24,784 nucleotides of DNA from an uncultured Campylobacter sp. (GCF_938017775.1 NZ_CALIIU010000046.1:1-24784), one strand, 5' to 3'. Positions 8,089 to 16,240 are shown, counted from the stretch's first letter. The notes: generated from the letters alone by a model not told the origin. Program-made: numbers and translations.

Positions 8089-8786
8089 AAATTTCCTTTA
8101 TTTCTGGCGATCTTTCGGTACATATCCGGGCGGAAGAACCTCGTTTTGCATAGCGCCATTTGATTTTTTAAGCTATGCATTTTAGCGTGATTACCCTTTA
8201 AAAACTCTGAAACTATAGGTAAATTTTCAAAAACATCAGGCTTTGTAAATGCGGGCGCCTCTAAAATTCCGCCTTCGAAGCTTTCTTCGACGAGCGAGCT
8301 TTCGTTGCCTAAAACGCCCTTTATGTTGCGGCTTATCGCATCGCACATGCAAAGCGCGCCGAGCTCGCCGCCGGTAAGGATGAAATCGCCGATGCAAAAA
8401 ATTTCATCTACATATCTTTCGACTATGCGCTCATCGATCCCCTCGTAGCGCCCGCAGATAAAGCACAGGCTCTCTTTGCCGCTTAGGCGCTTGGCATCGT
8501 TTTGGTTAAATTTTTTACCAGCGGGCGAGAGATAGATAAACTTCGTGTTTTTAAATTTAGCTCTTACGTGTTCTATAGTCCCGGCCAGCGGCTCCGTGCC
8601 GATCAAAAGCCCCGCGCCGCCGCCGATCATATAATCATCTACTTTTTTGTAGCGATTCGCCGTGAAATTTCGCGGGTTAAAAAAATGCGTCGAGATTATT
8701 TTCTTATCGACCGCGCGCTTTAAAATCGAGTCCTCAAAATACGGCGCGATGAGATTTTCAAACAGCGAAATGAAGATAAAATTCAT
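8085..8786 (-). CDS. trmD: tRNA (guanine37-N1)-methyltransferase
   Basis: 233 residues, normal for TrmD. It makes m1G37 in tRNAs reading CNN codons, which prevents +1 frameshifting. The SPOUT trefoil-knot SAM site is visible: YLSPAGKKF near residues 85-93, CGRYEGIDERI near 111-121, and IGDFILTGGE near 132-141. The N-terminus (MNFIFISLFENLIAPYFEDS) is also typical. The start overlaps the rimM stop by 4 bases; the end overlaps rplS by 4 bases. Confidence 0.98.
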   Translation of the reverse strand: MNFIFISLFENLIAPYFEDSILKRAVDKKIISTHFFNPRNFTANRYKKVDDYMIGGGAGLLIGTEPLAGTIEHVRAKFKNTKFIYLSPAGKKFNQNDAKRLSGKESLCFICGRYEGIDERIVERYVDEIFCIGDFILTGGELGALCMCDAISRNIKGVLGNESSLVEESFEGGILEAPAFTKPDVFENLPIVSEFLKGNHAKMHSLKNQMALCKTRFFRPDMYRKIARNKGNL

Positions 8787-9313
8787 GAGTTTTCCAAAAT
8801 CGCGCGCGCATTTTGAGTAAAAATTTTACGCTCGTTAAGCGAAATTTCTTTCACATAGGCGTCCACGTAGGGGATGAAAAATTCTTTCGGCAAAGCCTGC
8901 GAGATTAAGCTTTCATCCGTTTCTATCTCAAAAAGATAGCCGCTTCCGATCTGCGATATGTCCTTTACGCGCCCCAAAATCGCGCCGTCTTCATAAATTT
9001 CAAGCCCGATAATATCGAAGTAAAAGAACTCGCCCTTTTGCAATTTGCAAAATTTCCGCGTGTCCTCTTTGCTTCGGTAAATGATTTGATTGGTTAAATT
9101 TGCCGCCGCTTCTACGCTTTCGTAATTTTTAAAAATAGCGCTAAAGTTTGCGCCGTTGAAGGATAGAATTTCTAAAATTTCGCCGTTTCGCAGATAAAAT
9201 TTGGCGCCTTTTTTAAACTGAGAGGGAAAGTCGCTACGATCGAAAATTTTAACCGCGCCCTTTAGGCCGATAGTCCGACCGAGCTTTGCGACCTCTAAAA
9301 GATCATCAGGCAT
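8783..9313 (-). CDS. rimM: 16S rRNA processing protein RimM
   Basis: 176 residues. The N-terminal beta-barrel begins with the family hallmark LGRTIGLKGAVKI (residues 11-23), and a PRC-barrel-like C-terminal half starts near 95 (YFDIIGLEIYEDG, GRVKDI). RimM binds S19 and helps mature the 30S head. The ATG at 9313 lies inside the end of khpA (8-base overlap) with no strong Shine-Dalgarno, suggesting coupled re-initiation. Confidence 0.96.
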   Translation of the reverse strand: MPDDLLEVAKLGRTIGLKGAVKIFDRSDFPSQFKKGAKFYLRNGEILEILSFNGANFSAIFKNYESVEAAANLTNQIIYRSKEDTRKFCKLQKGEFFYFDIIGLEIYEDGAILGRVKDISQIGSGYLFEIETDESLISQALPKEFFIPYVDAYVKEISLNERKIFTQNARAILENS

Positions 9314-9548
9314 CTTTTGCTTTGACGGTAATTTTATAATTGATCGGATCTTTTGCTTTGTAGCCGATGATGACGGTCTTTATGGCGTTTATCATTTTGC
9401 CGTCCTTGCCGATGAGTTTGCCTGTATCGGCCTTGTCGGCATAGACGATGATCTCGGTAAAGTTTTCACCGACCCGCTTTTGCGTAGAAACGGACTGCGG
9501 ATAGTCGGCGATCAACTTTGCGTATTCTTTTATAAAATTTTCTACCAT
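9306..9548 (-). CDS. khpA: KH-domain RNA-binding protein KhpA
   Basis: 80 residues making one type II KH domain with the GxxG loop in GKLIGKDGKMI (residues 44-54). This small protein lies between rpsP and rimM in many bacteria; where studied, KhpA pairs with KhpB/Jag and binds many RNAs, affecting elongation and cell division. Its ATG comes one base after the rpsP stop. Confidence 0.95.
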   Translation of the reverse strand: MVENFIKEYAKLIADYPQSVSTQKRVGENFTEIIVYADKADTGKLIGKDGKMINAIKTVIIGYKAKDPINYKITVKAKDA

Positions 9549-9549
9549 T

Positions 9550-9780
9550 TTATTTGCTTGTGATTTGAGCGACTCTATCGCTTAACTTCGCACCTACGCT
9601 CTTCCAGTATGCCAAACGCTCCGCGTCGAATTTGATATTATCGCTATCTTTTAGCGGATTGTAAAAACCGATCGTCTCGATAAAGCCGCCATCGCGTCTT
9701 TTCCTGCTATCCGTTACCACGATGCGGTAAAAAGGCTGCTTCTTTCTTCCGATTCTTGTAAGCCTAACAACTGTTGCCAT
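9550..9780 (-). CDS. rpsP: 30S ribosomal protein S16
   Basis: 76 residues, full-length for S16, with the conserved start VVRLTRIGRKKQPFYRIVV, RRDGGFIETIGFYNP, and YWKSVGAKLSDRV. It assembles early on the 16S 5' domain. AAGGAG stands 6 bases before the ATG. The 78-base spacer between ffh and this gene carries an unusual set of alternative stems (separate entry) that could control it. Confidence 0.98.
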   Translation of the reverse strand: MATVVRLTRIGRKKQPFYRIVVTDSRKRRDGGFIETIGFYNPLKDSDNIKFDAERLAYWKSVGAKLSDRVAQITSK

Positions 9781-9800
9781 TTTTTCTCCTTAAATTTTTG

Positions 9801-9844
9801 TAAGTTTTAGAACTTGCAGATGGCTAAAACTTAAACATCTGCAA
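9801..9844 (-). promoter_or_regulatory. Interleaved inverted repeats in the rpsP leader (possible attenuator)
   Basis: Two perfect inverted repeats interlock as A-B-A'-B'. A is TAAGTTTTAG (9801-9810) with CTAAAACTTA (9824-9833); B is TTGCAGATG (9814-9822) with CATCTGCAA (9836-9844). In a transcript the B pair would form first and the A pair would have to displace it. The loops (3, 1 and about 2-3 bases) look too short for both to form as a pseudoknot, so two alternative folds are more likely. This is the 5' leader of rpsP just before its ribosome-binding site. The structure is seen in the sequence; the control role is inferred. Confidence 0.55.
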
Positions 9845-9848
9845 ACTC

Positions 9849-9869
9849 TACCGAGAGGCTATCTCGGTA
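9849..9869 (-). promoter_or_regulatory. Hairpin enclosing the ffh stop codon
   Basis: TACCGAGA (9849-9856) pairs perfectly with TCTCGGTA (9862-9869); the 5-base loop and adjoining base contain the ffh stop (TAG, 9861-9859). No U-run follows, so it is not a classic terminator. It could slow or protect the ffh 3' end, or be the first element of the structured spacer. Confidence 0.5.
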
Positions 9870-11199
9870 AATTTTGCCTTTGAGCGATCGAGGCAAGCCC
9901 CTGCATACCGCCCTTGCCCGAAAATTTCTTCGCAAGCTTCGAAGCACCCGCGAACTGCTTTAAAAAGTGGTTCACCTCCACTTGCGAAAGCCCTGCGCCA
10001 GCAGCAAGTCTGCGCTTGCGCGAATTATTTAGCAGATCGGGATTTTCGCGCTCTTTCGGCGTCATAGAATTTATCATCGCTTTGATATGAAGTATCTCTT
10101 TTGAGTTTTCCAAATCGATATCTTTTATCTTATTCGCCATACCGGAAAGCCCAGGGATCATGCCGATTAAATTTTTCATATTGCCGAGCTTTTTCACGCT
10201 TTCGAGCTGATTTACGAAATCGTTAAAATTAAACTCGCCTTTTTTAATCTTTTTGTTCAGAGCCTTAGCTTCTCTTTCGTCAAAAACGGCGCTTGTTTTC
10301 TCGGCCAGCGTCGCTAAATCGCCCTCGCCCATAATGCGGCCGGTGATTCTATCGGGTATAAAGCCCTCCAGATCGGCCACCTTCTCGCCGGTTCCGATAA
10401 AGCGAAGCGGGATACTCAGCTGCTGCGCGATACCAAGAGCTACGCCGCCTTTGGTATCGGCATCAAATTTGCTTAAGATCACGCCCGTTAGCCCTAAAAT
10501 TTCATCAAATTTAGCGGCAGTTTTAATACCGTCTTGACCGCTCATAGCGTCCGCTACGTAAAAAATTTCATGCGGATTTAGAGCTTTTTTCATCTCCGCA
10601 AGCTGTGCCATAAGCGCCTCATCGATCGCGAGACGTCCCGCCGTATCTACGAGCAGTACGTCATAAAGCCCGCTCTTAGCCTTGCTTAGCGCTTTTTCCG
10701 CAACCTTTAGCGGATCACTCTCGCCCTCGATAAAAAACAGCTCGATCTCGTTAGCCTCGCATAGCTGACGGAGCTGCTCGACCGCCGCTAGGCGCTGCAA
10801 GTCGCAGGCTGCGACCAAGACCTTTTTTTTACGAAGTTTCAGATAGTTCGCGAGTTTTATCGCGCTTGTAGATTTTCCGCTTCCTTGAAGTCCCGTCATC
10901 AAAGCTACCGTAGGAGGCGTGCTAGCGAATACAAATCCCTGGCTGCTGCCTCTAGGCGCCGTTAAAATTTTAGTCAAATTTGTCTTGATGGACTGCAAAA
11001 ACGGCTTCTGCCCTATCGTACCGATACGAAGATCGGCTTCGACAAGCGCCAAAAAATCCTTTACGACTTTGTGGTGCACGTCGGCCTTTAAAAGCGCCTT
11101 TTTTAGCGTCTCCAAGGCGTTTTTTAAAGCTTTTTCGTCATCGATTGTTTTTAATTTATTGACCGCGTTTTTAAACGACTCGCTTATGATCTCAAACAC
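9859..11199 (-). CDS. ffh: Signal recognition particle protein Ffh
   Basis: 446 residues, typical. N domain about 1-85; G domain with P-loop GLQGSGKS (103-110), DLQR (133-136), DTAGRL (185-190) and a guanine-specificity motif SKFD near 241 in a TKGG context; M domain from about 295 with the RNA-binding KRRLAAGAGLSQVEV near 388. It binds 4.5S RNA and signal sequences and delivers ribosomes to FtsY. The M domain lacks the long Met-rich tail of some species. The start is GTG at 11199 with AAGGGA upstream. Sixty-six bases separate it from the pseudouridine synthase gene before it. Confidence 0.97.
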   Translation of the reverse strand: MFEIISESFKNAVNKLKTIDDEKALKNALETLKKALLKADVHHKVVKDFLALVEADLRIGTIGQKPFLQSIKTNLTKILTAPRGSSQGFVFASTPPTVALMTGLQGSGKSTSAIKLANYLKLRKKKVLVAACDLQRLAAVEQLRQLCEANEIELFFIEGESDPLKVAEKALSKAKSGLYDVLLVDTAGRLAIDEALMAQLAEMKKALNPHEIFYVADAMSGQDGIKTAAKFDEILGLTGVILSKFDADTKGGVALGIAQQLSIPLRFIGTGEKVADLEGFIPDRITGRIMGEGDLATLAEKTSAVFDEREAKALNKKIKKGEFNFNDFVNQLESVKKLGNMKNLIGMIPGLSGMANKIKDIDLENSKEILHIKAMINSMTPKERENPDLLNNSRKRRLAAGAGLSQVEVNHFLKQFAGASKLAKKFSGKGGMQGLASIAQRQNLPR

Positions 11200-11265
11200 T
11201 TTGATCCCTTATAAAATTTTTAAACTTGCGATGTTACCTAAAATTAACTTAAAAGCCATTGAATA

Positions 11266-12015
11266 TCAGAGATCCTTAGGAATTTCAAAGCTGAATTCGT
11301 TGAAGCTTTTATCAAGCGGAGCTTTAAATTTAAGCCCTAAAATTTCAGTCTCGTATGAGTGCAGAAACATCCGTTTTGCGCGGCTTTTAGCGTATTTTTC
11401 ATCGCCTATTACGCCGAATCCCGCATTTGCTAGATGCACGCGGATCTGATGCGTCCTGCCCGTCTCGATCCGTACTTTCACGAGCGATTTTTTGCCGCTT
11501 ACCATCAGCGGATAAACCTCGCTAAATGCGCTCTTGCCGTTTGGCGAAATTTTAGAAAACGCACCGCTTCGGGTCTTTATCGTCAAAATCGGCTCGCCAA
11601 ATTTCATCTCTTCGCTCACGATCCCCTTCACGATCGCGATGTAGCTTTTCTTCACGCGCAAATTTTTAAACTCTGCAATCGCTGCCTCACGAAATTCCTC
11701 GTTCTTATACAATAGCACGACGCCGCTGGTTTCCTTATCCAGGCGGTTTAGAAGGCCGAATTTATAGATTTTTTCCAAATTTTCGCTGCTCATAAAGGGC
11801 GGCTTATTGACCGCCAAAACGTTCTCATCCTCGTAAATGATCGCGGGTTTTGCGGGCTTCATCACGCTAAATTTAGTATTTTCGCCGAGCATCTCGCGCG
11901 CTAGAGCGATCTTTGCGCCGCGCGCGCTCACAAGCCCCGCGTCGATGAGGGCTTTGGCTTCATTGTGCGAGATGTTTTCCTGCGCCGCCAGCAGTTTGTA
12001 GGCTTTTTCTTGCAT
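11266..12015 (-). CDS. RluA-family pseudouridine synthase
   Basis: 249 residues from the chosen start. A short S4-like N-terminal segment (about 1-40) is followed by the catalytic domain with RLDKETSG; the nucleophile is D93. Further motifs are RTHQIRVHLA and GDEKY. Such enzymes isomerise uridines in rRNA or tRNA; the exact site cannot be read from sequence. I chose the ATG at 12015 because its A is the last base of the waaA stop (TAATG) and AAGGAAAG precedes it by 6 bases; a longer frame from 12060 has no such signal. Confidence 0.93.
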   Translation of the reverse strand: MQEKAYKLLAAQENISHNEAKALIDAGLVSARGAKIALAREMLGENTKFSVMKPAKPAIIYEDENVLAVNKPPFMSSENLEKIYKFGLLNRLDKETSGVVLLYKNEEFREAAIAEFKNLRVKKSYIAIVKGIVSEEMKFGEPILTIKTRSGAFSKISPNGKSAFSEVYPLMVSGKKSLVKVRIETGRTHQIRVHLANAGFGVIGDEKYAKSRAKRMFLHSYETEILGLKFKAPLDKSFNEFSFEIPKDL

Positions 12016-13403
12016 TAAATTCTTTCCTTGATTAAATTTTCTATCTCTTGCAGATCGCAAATTTTATCTATCCGCGTGCCCTTTAGCGGCTCTTTTAAAG
12101 CGTTTGAAATTTCGTTCGCGTCGCACAGAGCGATGTTTTGTACGAGCGCGTACAGCGCCTTTTGATTATGAAAAAATCGCCCGCTGATGATCGGCACGCC
12201 GAAGCTCGCCGCCTCAATCGGGCTATGTCCGCCGATATTGCGCAAAAAACTGCCGCCCAAGATCACGACGTTTGAAATTTTATAAAAGTTCGCTAGCTCC
12301 CCGAAGGCGTCGAGCAAGATAAAATCGCTCCGAAGTCCCGCGCCGTCGCTAAACCGCTCAAAGCTAAGCCCATGCTCGCGCGCCCAAATCTCACAAATTC
12401 CACGTACCTTTTCAAAGCGCTCCGGATGTCTCGGCGCCAGGATGATTTTTAGCTTTTGCGGCGCGGCAGTCGAGGCTGCCGTATTCAGTGCAGCAAAATT
12501 TAAAGACGCACCGTTTAAAGGCGCCGTATTCGGCACGGCGGACGAAGCGTCGCTTGAGCTCGCCGCATCCAAAGAAGCTACGTTTAAATTTACCGGCTCA
12601 AGCGAGCCCGTCTCGCCATGAAGCTCGGCCACAGGCAAGCTTTTATCACCATGGACACCCGCTGCGTATGGGTATTTTTCGAGAGCACTCTGCGAACTGC
12701 GAAATTTTATAAAATCGTTTAAATTCGATAAAATGAGCTCCTCTTCACCCTCGTGGGTGTTTGAGATCGTAAGCACGAAGTTATTTGCGGACGCGGCAGA
12801 ATAGTCCTTCGTCGCAACGGCGATATTTGCGCTTTTCACATTGCCGGCGACCTTTATATTTTTTGCGCCGAGCTCCCGCAGCCGCGCCGCATCAAGCTCG
12901 CTCTGCGCAAGCACCAGATCTATATTTTCAAACACCTTGCGATAGTAAAACTTAAAGCGCAGATAGCTCGCGTAAGAGCGGTCGCTAATGCGCGCGTTTA
13001 GCAGGATTACGTAGCTTCCGCGCGCCTTGGCGGAACGTATCAAATTTAGCCACAGCTCCGCTTCAAAAATCACCAGCACGCGGCTGCCCGTAAGCCAAAA
13101 TGGAAGCCAGTTTTCAAACGGCAGATAGCGAGAGTTCAGCGTGAGCGCGCATGCCGCATCAAAGCCCGTCTGCGTGGTCGTGCTAAGCGCGACGCTCTCA
13201 AATTTAGAAATTAGCGGCGCAAGAGCGTTTACCTCGCCCAGGCTGCAAGCGTGAAAATGCACTGCAGCGAGGCTAAATTTAGGGTTTTTGTATAGAAAAA
13301 ATCGCGCCTTCAGGCTCGTGCGGTATTTTTTTTTAAAGCTTAGGATAAAAATAAAAGGCGCAGCGACGAGCCACGCCAAAAACGCCAAGGCGGTGTAGAT
13401 CAC
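12015..13403 (-). CDS. waaA: 3-deoxy-D-manno-octulosonic acid (Kdo) transferase, with a low-complexity insertion
   Basis: 462 residues. Adds Kdo to lipid A at the inner membrane. An N-terminal anchor (about 3-22) is followed by the GT-B halves. Family motifs: HACSLGEVNA (51-60), FEAELW (113-118), AGNVKSA (186-192), SNTHEGEEE (214-222), APRHPERFEKV (323-333) and GGSFLRNIGGHSPIE (383-397). WaaA is commonly near 380-430 residues; the excess here is a stretch at about 234-316, between THEGEE and APRHPER, rich in Ala/Ser/Asn/Leu with A-x-L-N/D repeats. It falls in a surface linker between motifs, so the enzyme may tolerate it. The start overlaps the flgZ stop by 4 bases, and the end overlaps the next gene by 1. 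Confidence 0.94.
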   Translation of the reverse strand: MIYTALAFLAWLVAAPFIFILSFKKKYRTSLKARFFLYKNPKFSLAAVHFHACSLGEVNALAPLISKFESVALSTTTQTGFDAACALTLNSRYLPFENWLPFWLTGSRVLVIFEAELWLNLIRSAKARGSYVILLNARISDRSYASYLRFKFYYRKVFENIDLVLAQSELDAARLRELGAKNIKVAGNVKSANIAVATKDYSAASANNFVLTISNTHEGEEELILSNLNDFIKFRSSQSALEKYPYAAGVHGDKSLPVAELHGETGSLEPVNLNVASLDAASSSDASSAVPNTAPLNGASLNFAALNTAASTAAPQKLKIILAPRHPERFEKVRGICEIWAREHGLSFERFSDGAGLRSDFILLDAFGELANFYKISNVVILGGSFLRNIGGHSPIEAASFGVPIISGRFFHNQKALYALVQNIALCDANEISNALKEPLKGTRIDKICDLQEIENLIKERI

Positions 13404-14107
13404 TCGGCTTCTTTATATAAAATTCTGCCGCAATACGGGCAGGTTACGATGTCGTCGCTTTTGATGACCGCGGAATAGGTCTTGTCGCTTATGCGCATAA
13501 AGCAGCCGTAGCAGGCCTGTTTGCGCACCGGCGAGACCGCCGTATTGCCCGCCCATTTGCGGATCTTTTCGTAGAATGAGACGGTTTTTGGGTTCATCGC
13601 CTGCATTAGCTTATCGCGCTTGGCGTAGATCGCGCCGCGAGCGACCTCGACCTCGCCCATCTCGGCGCTCACCTGCTCTTGCAAGCTTTTTAGCTCGGCT
13701 TCAAACGCCTCTTGCTTTTCGCTCTGCTCTTTTACGAGCGCCTCCTTTGCGGCTACGATCTTTTCTAGCCTTTCGATCTCCTCGTTTGTGGCTTCGAGCT
13801 GCTCTTTTGCGATGTCCTCTTCGACGCTAAGGGCTTTGATCTCCTTTTCGGTTTTTGCCGCGCCGCTTTTTTTGCCCGTGCTTTTTAGCTTGGACGAAAA
13901 GGCGCTAAGTTGCGTGTTTGCTTGTAAAATTTGAGATTTTAGCTCGGCGATCTCCGCATTTAGAGTTTCGATCTGTTCTTTTGCGCCGTTTATTTCAGTG
14001 CTTTTTTTACTCAGCTTCTCCTGTGCAGCCTCGATTTTAGGCTTAAATCCGTCCAGCTGCTTATCGAATTCGCAAAGCTCTACCAATTGGCTTAAATATT
14101 TGTTCAT
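13400..14107 (-). CDS. flgZ: Coiled-coil zinc-ribbon protein, HP0958/FlgZ family
   Basis: 235 residues. Residues about 5-175 form a long Glu/Lys/Ala-rich antiparallel coiled coil; the C-terminus is a C4 zinc ribbon with C199, C202 (CYGC) and C223, C226 (CPYC), joined by the conserved RISDKTYSAVIKSDDIV. In H. pylori the homologue HP0958 stabilises the flagellar sigma factor RpoN and binds flaA mRNA; the Campylobacter homologue is the one I recall beside waaA. No flagellar genes are here; the gene sits 9 bases after the NIF3 gene and overlaps waaA by 4. Family assignment is strong; the role is by homology. Confidence 0.88.
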   Translation of the reverse strand: MNKYLSQLVELCEFDKQLDGFKPKIEAAQEKLSKKSTEINGAKEQIETLNAEIAELKSQILQANTQLSAFSSKLKSTGKKSGAAKTEKEIKALSVEEDIAKEQLEATNEEIERLEKIVAAKEALVKEQSEKQEAFEAELKSLQEQVSAEMGEVEVARGAIYAKRDKLMQAMNPKTVSFYEKIRKWAGNTAVSPVRKQACYGCFMRISDKTYSAVIKSDDIVTCPYCGRILYKEAE

Positions 14108-14116
14108 CTTCTTCCT

Positions 14117-14839
14117 TTAATAATACGTAAATGGATTTTTTTGCTCGCTTATTATAACTTCAATTTCGCTTTTTTGCAAGAAAGGTGCGAGCGCGCGCCC
14201 AAAATAGCGCTCACTTTCAAAATGATTTATGTCGATCAAACTCACGCCGTTTTCTAAATTTTGAAGTGCCGCGTGATATTTTATATCGCCCGTGATGAAG
14301 CAATCCACGCCCAAGCTTTGATTGAGTTCGCTTCCACTGCCGGTACAAAGCGCGATATTTCGGATGAAATTTTTCGTCTTTACGGCGCGCAGATGCTCGA
14401 TGCCAAGCTTGCGTTTTATATCCGCGCACAGAGCCTCAAAGCTCAAATCCGCGCGCATGAAAACTAAAAATTCCCGCTCATCCGTAATTTCAAATTTTAA
14501 AATTTCGCGCGCTACGAACCCGTTTAAAACGTGCTTGTCAAAGTTCGTATGCATCGCGATGAGTGAGATGTTTTTGCGGATCATCTCATAGATCAAATTT
14601 GCAGGATAGAGCCGCGGATCAAGCGATTTTAGCGGGCTGAAAATCAGCGGGTGGTGCACCACGAAAAGCGAGCCCGCCTCCGCCTCGCGCACCAGCTCGC
14701 TAGTAACGTCGAGGCTTAGATAGATTTTTGAAATTTCATCATCCAAGTTTCCGAGCATTAGCCCGCTATTATCCCACGCCTCCGCGTCGCAAAAAGGCGC
14801 GGCGGCGTTTAAAATTTCATAAATTTCGCCCGTTTTCAT
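14117..14839 (-). CDS. NIF3-like dinuclear metal-centre protein (DUF34)
   Basis: 240 residues. Metal-site residues of the family are present: VHHP (H62, H63), MHTNFD (H97, D101), and near the C-terminus the NHFESE motif with a His and a Glu. Residues 20-32 (EAWDNSGLMLGNL) are the usual NIF3 start. The fold forms a hexameric toroid; a role as GTP cyclohydrolase-like enzyme or metal-handling protein has been proposed for relatives, without consensus. It is 5 bases after glyQ. Confidence 0.92.
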   Translation of the reverse strand: MKTGEIYEILNAAAPFCDAEAWDNSGLMLGNLDDEISKIYLSLDVTSELVREAEAGSLFVVHHPLIFSPLKSLDPRLYPANLIYEMIRKNISLIAMHTNFDKHVLNGFVAREILKFEITDEREFLVFMRADLSFEALCADIKRKLGIEHLRAVKTKNFIRNIALCTGSGSELNQSLGVDCFITGDIKYHAALQNLENGVSLIDINHFESERYFGRALAPFLQKSEIEVIISEQKNPFTYY

Positions 14840-14844
14840 AAATC

Positions 14845-15744
14845 CTACTTTGCGCTTTTATCTGTTTTATTTGCGGTGTCCAGCTCGGCGACGTATTTTT
14901 GCGGATCTGCATAGCAAAGCGCGCAGTTTTTGGCAAGATCGCGGATCTTTAAAATATAATCCTGCCTCTGCGTGACCGAGATCGCTCCGCGCGCGTCAAG
15001 GACGTTGAACGTGTGCGCCGCGAGCATGCAGTAATCATACGCGGGAAGCGCCAGGCCGTGCTTTAGGATGCTTTTGCACTCGCCGAAGCAGTTTTCAAAC
15101 TGATTAAAAAGCATCGCGGTGTCCGCGAGCTCGAAGTTGTATTTGCTAAACTCGAACTCGCCCCTTTTATGCACGTCACCGTAGGTTACTAGCCCCGCCT
15201 TGTCGTCCCAGACAATGTCGTAAACATCGTCTTTGTTTTGCAGATACATCGCCAAGCGCTCAAGTCCGTAGGTGATCTCGCCGCTAATTAGCTCGCACGT
15301 GATGCCGCCTACCTGCTGAAAATAGGTAAACTGCGTCACCTCCATGCCATCCAGCCAAACCTCCCAGCCAAGCCCCCAGGCTCCAAGCGTCGGGCTCTCC
15401 CAGTTATCTTCTACGAAGCGGATATCGTGGCTTTTAAGATCCAGCCCCAGCTTTTCCAAGCTTTTTAGATAGAGCTCTTGGATATTATCCGGGCTCGGCT
15501 TTAAGATCACCTGAAACTGATAATACGCGCCCAAACGGTTTGGGTTTTCGCCGTAGCGCCCGTCTGTTGGGCGACGCGAGGGTGCTACGTATGCCGCGCG
15601 CCAAGGTTTGCTTCCTAGGCTACGCAAAAAGGTAGCCTGATGATAGGTGCCTGCGCCCGCAGGCATATCGTAGGGCTGAACGAGCAAGCAGCCCTGCTCG
15701 TGCCAGTAATTTTGAAGCGTCAAAATAATCTGTGAAAACGTCAT
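14845..15744 (-). CDS. glyQ: Glycyl-tRNA synthetase alpha subunit
   Basis: 299 residues, full length for the alpha chain of the alpha2-beta2 bacterial enzyme. The N-terminus FSQIILTLQNYWHEQGC, QPYDMPAGAGTYHQATFLR, the class II motif-2 region WRAAYVAPSRRPTDGRYG and WGLGWEVWLDGMEVTQFTY are almost unchanged from the family. The beta subunit gene glyS is not next to it. AAGGATAAAA precedes the ATG. The 64-base gap from the upstream gene is the longest in the first half of the operon. Confidence 0.98.
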   Translation of the reverse strand: MTFSQIILTLQNYWHEQGCLLVQPYDMPAGAGTYHQATFLRSLGSKPWRAAYVAPSRRPTDGRYGENPNRLGAYYQFQVILKPSPDNIQELYLKSLEKLGLDLKSHDIRFVEDNWESPTLGAWGLGWEVWLDGMEVTQFTYFQQVGGITCELISGEITYGLERLAMYLQNKDDVYDIVWDDKAGLVTYGDVHKRGEFEFSKYNFELADTAMLFNQFENCFGECKSILKHGLALPAYDYCMLAAHTFNVLDARGAISVTQRQDYILKIRDLAKNCALCYADPQKYVAELDTANKTDKSAK

Positions 15745-15808
15745 TTTTATCCTTTTATCGATATGTAAATTTAAATTTTATCTTCCAAAGCGCTTTTCAA
15801 AGCCTGCC

Positions 15809-16240
15809 TCAAAGGCTCTTCGCAGCTCTTAAATTTTTCAAAATTTCAGCCGAGCATTCGCCTACTCTCGTAGGCTCGTTCGCAAAATCAAAAACCGCGT
15901 AATCGCCCGCTTCGATACGTAATTTATCGCAGGTTTCATCGCGCTCATTTTTACAGCACTGATTTGCGGATTTGCAAGCTTCGTCGTGGCTTTCTTTATG
16001 GTGTCCCTCCTCCGGGCAAGTGCCTATTAGCACGGAGTATTCGCCCTGCGCGCCGTTTTCATAGTCGTAATACGCAGCATAAATTTCACTTTTCTCGGCG
16101 CTGCTTCTGCTAGCGTTAAATTTTAAAAACTCGCCCCACAAATTTGCGATCACCCCTCGCCCGCTCGTCTCATCTGCGTTATTCGTGCGAGTCTTTAAGC
16201 CGCAAATTTCAAAGCTCTCGCGCAATTTTAAAATTTTCAT
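15809..16240 (-). CDS. GyrI-like effector-binding-domain protein with a Cys/His-rich insert
   Basis: 143 residues. Pieces match AraC-type/GyrI-like effector-binding domains: an opening strand with ICGLKTRTNN (12-21), IANLWGEFLK (31-40), IYAAYYDYENG plus EYSVLIGT (53-74), then IEAGDYAVFDFANEP (109-123). Between the last two, residues 75-106 hold five Cys and three His (C75, H80, H81, H85, C89, C95, C96, C104), not expected in this fold. The C-terminus looks short: the usual closing segment ending DFExY is missing, and a related-looking stretch (RRAFEAGFEKRFGR) can be read in another frame at about 15769-15813. It starts 3 bases after purE. Ligand unknown. Confidence 0.72.
   Translation of the reverse strand: MKILKLRESFEICGLKTRTNNADETSGRGVIANLWGEFLKFNASRSSAEKSEIYAAYYDYENGAQGEYSVLIGTCPEEGHHKESHDEACKSANQCCKNERDETCDKLRIEAGDYAVFDFANEPTRVGECSAEILKNLRAAKSL

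Noticed and set aside
9801..9844. H-type pseudoknot using both interleaved stems at once
   Set aside because: The connecting loops are only 1-3 bases, too short to cross stems of 9-10 bp; alternative folding is more likely.
12016..12060. Upstream ATG start for the RluA-family gene
   Set aside because: It overlaps the end of waaA by 46 bases and has no ribosome-binding site, while the ATG at 12015 has AAGGAAAG and a TAATG junction.
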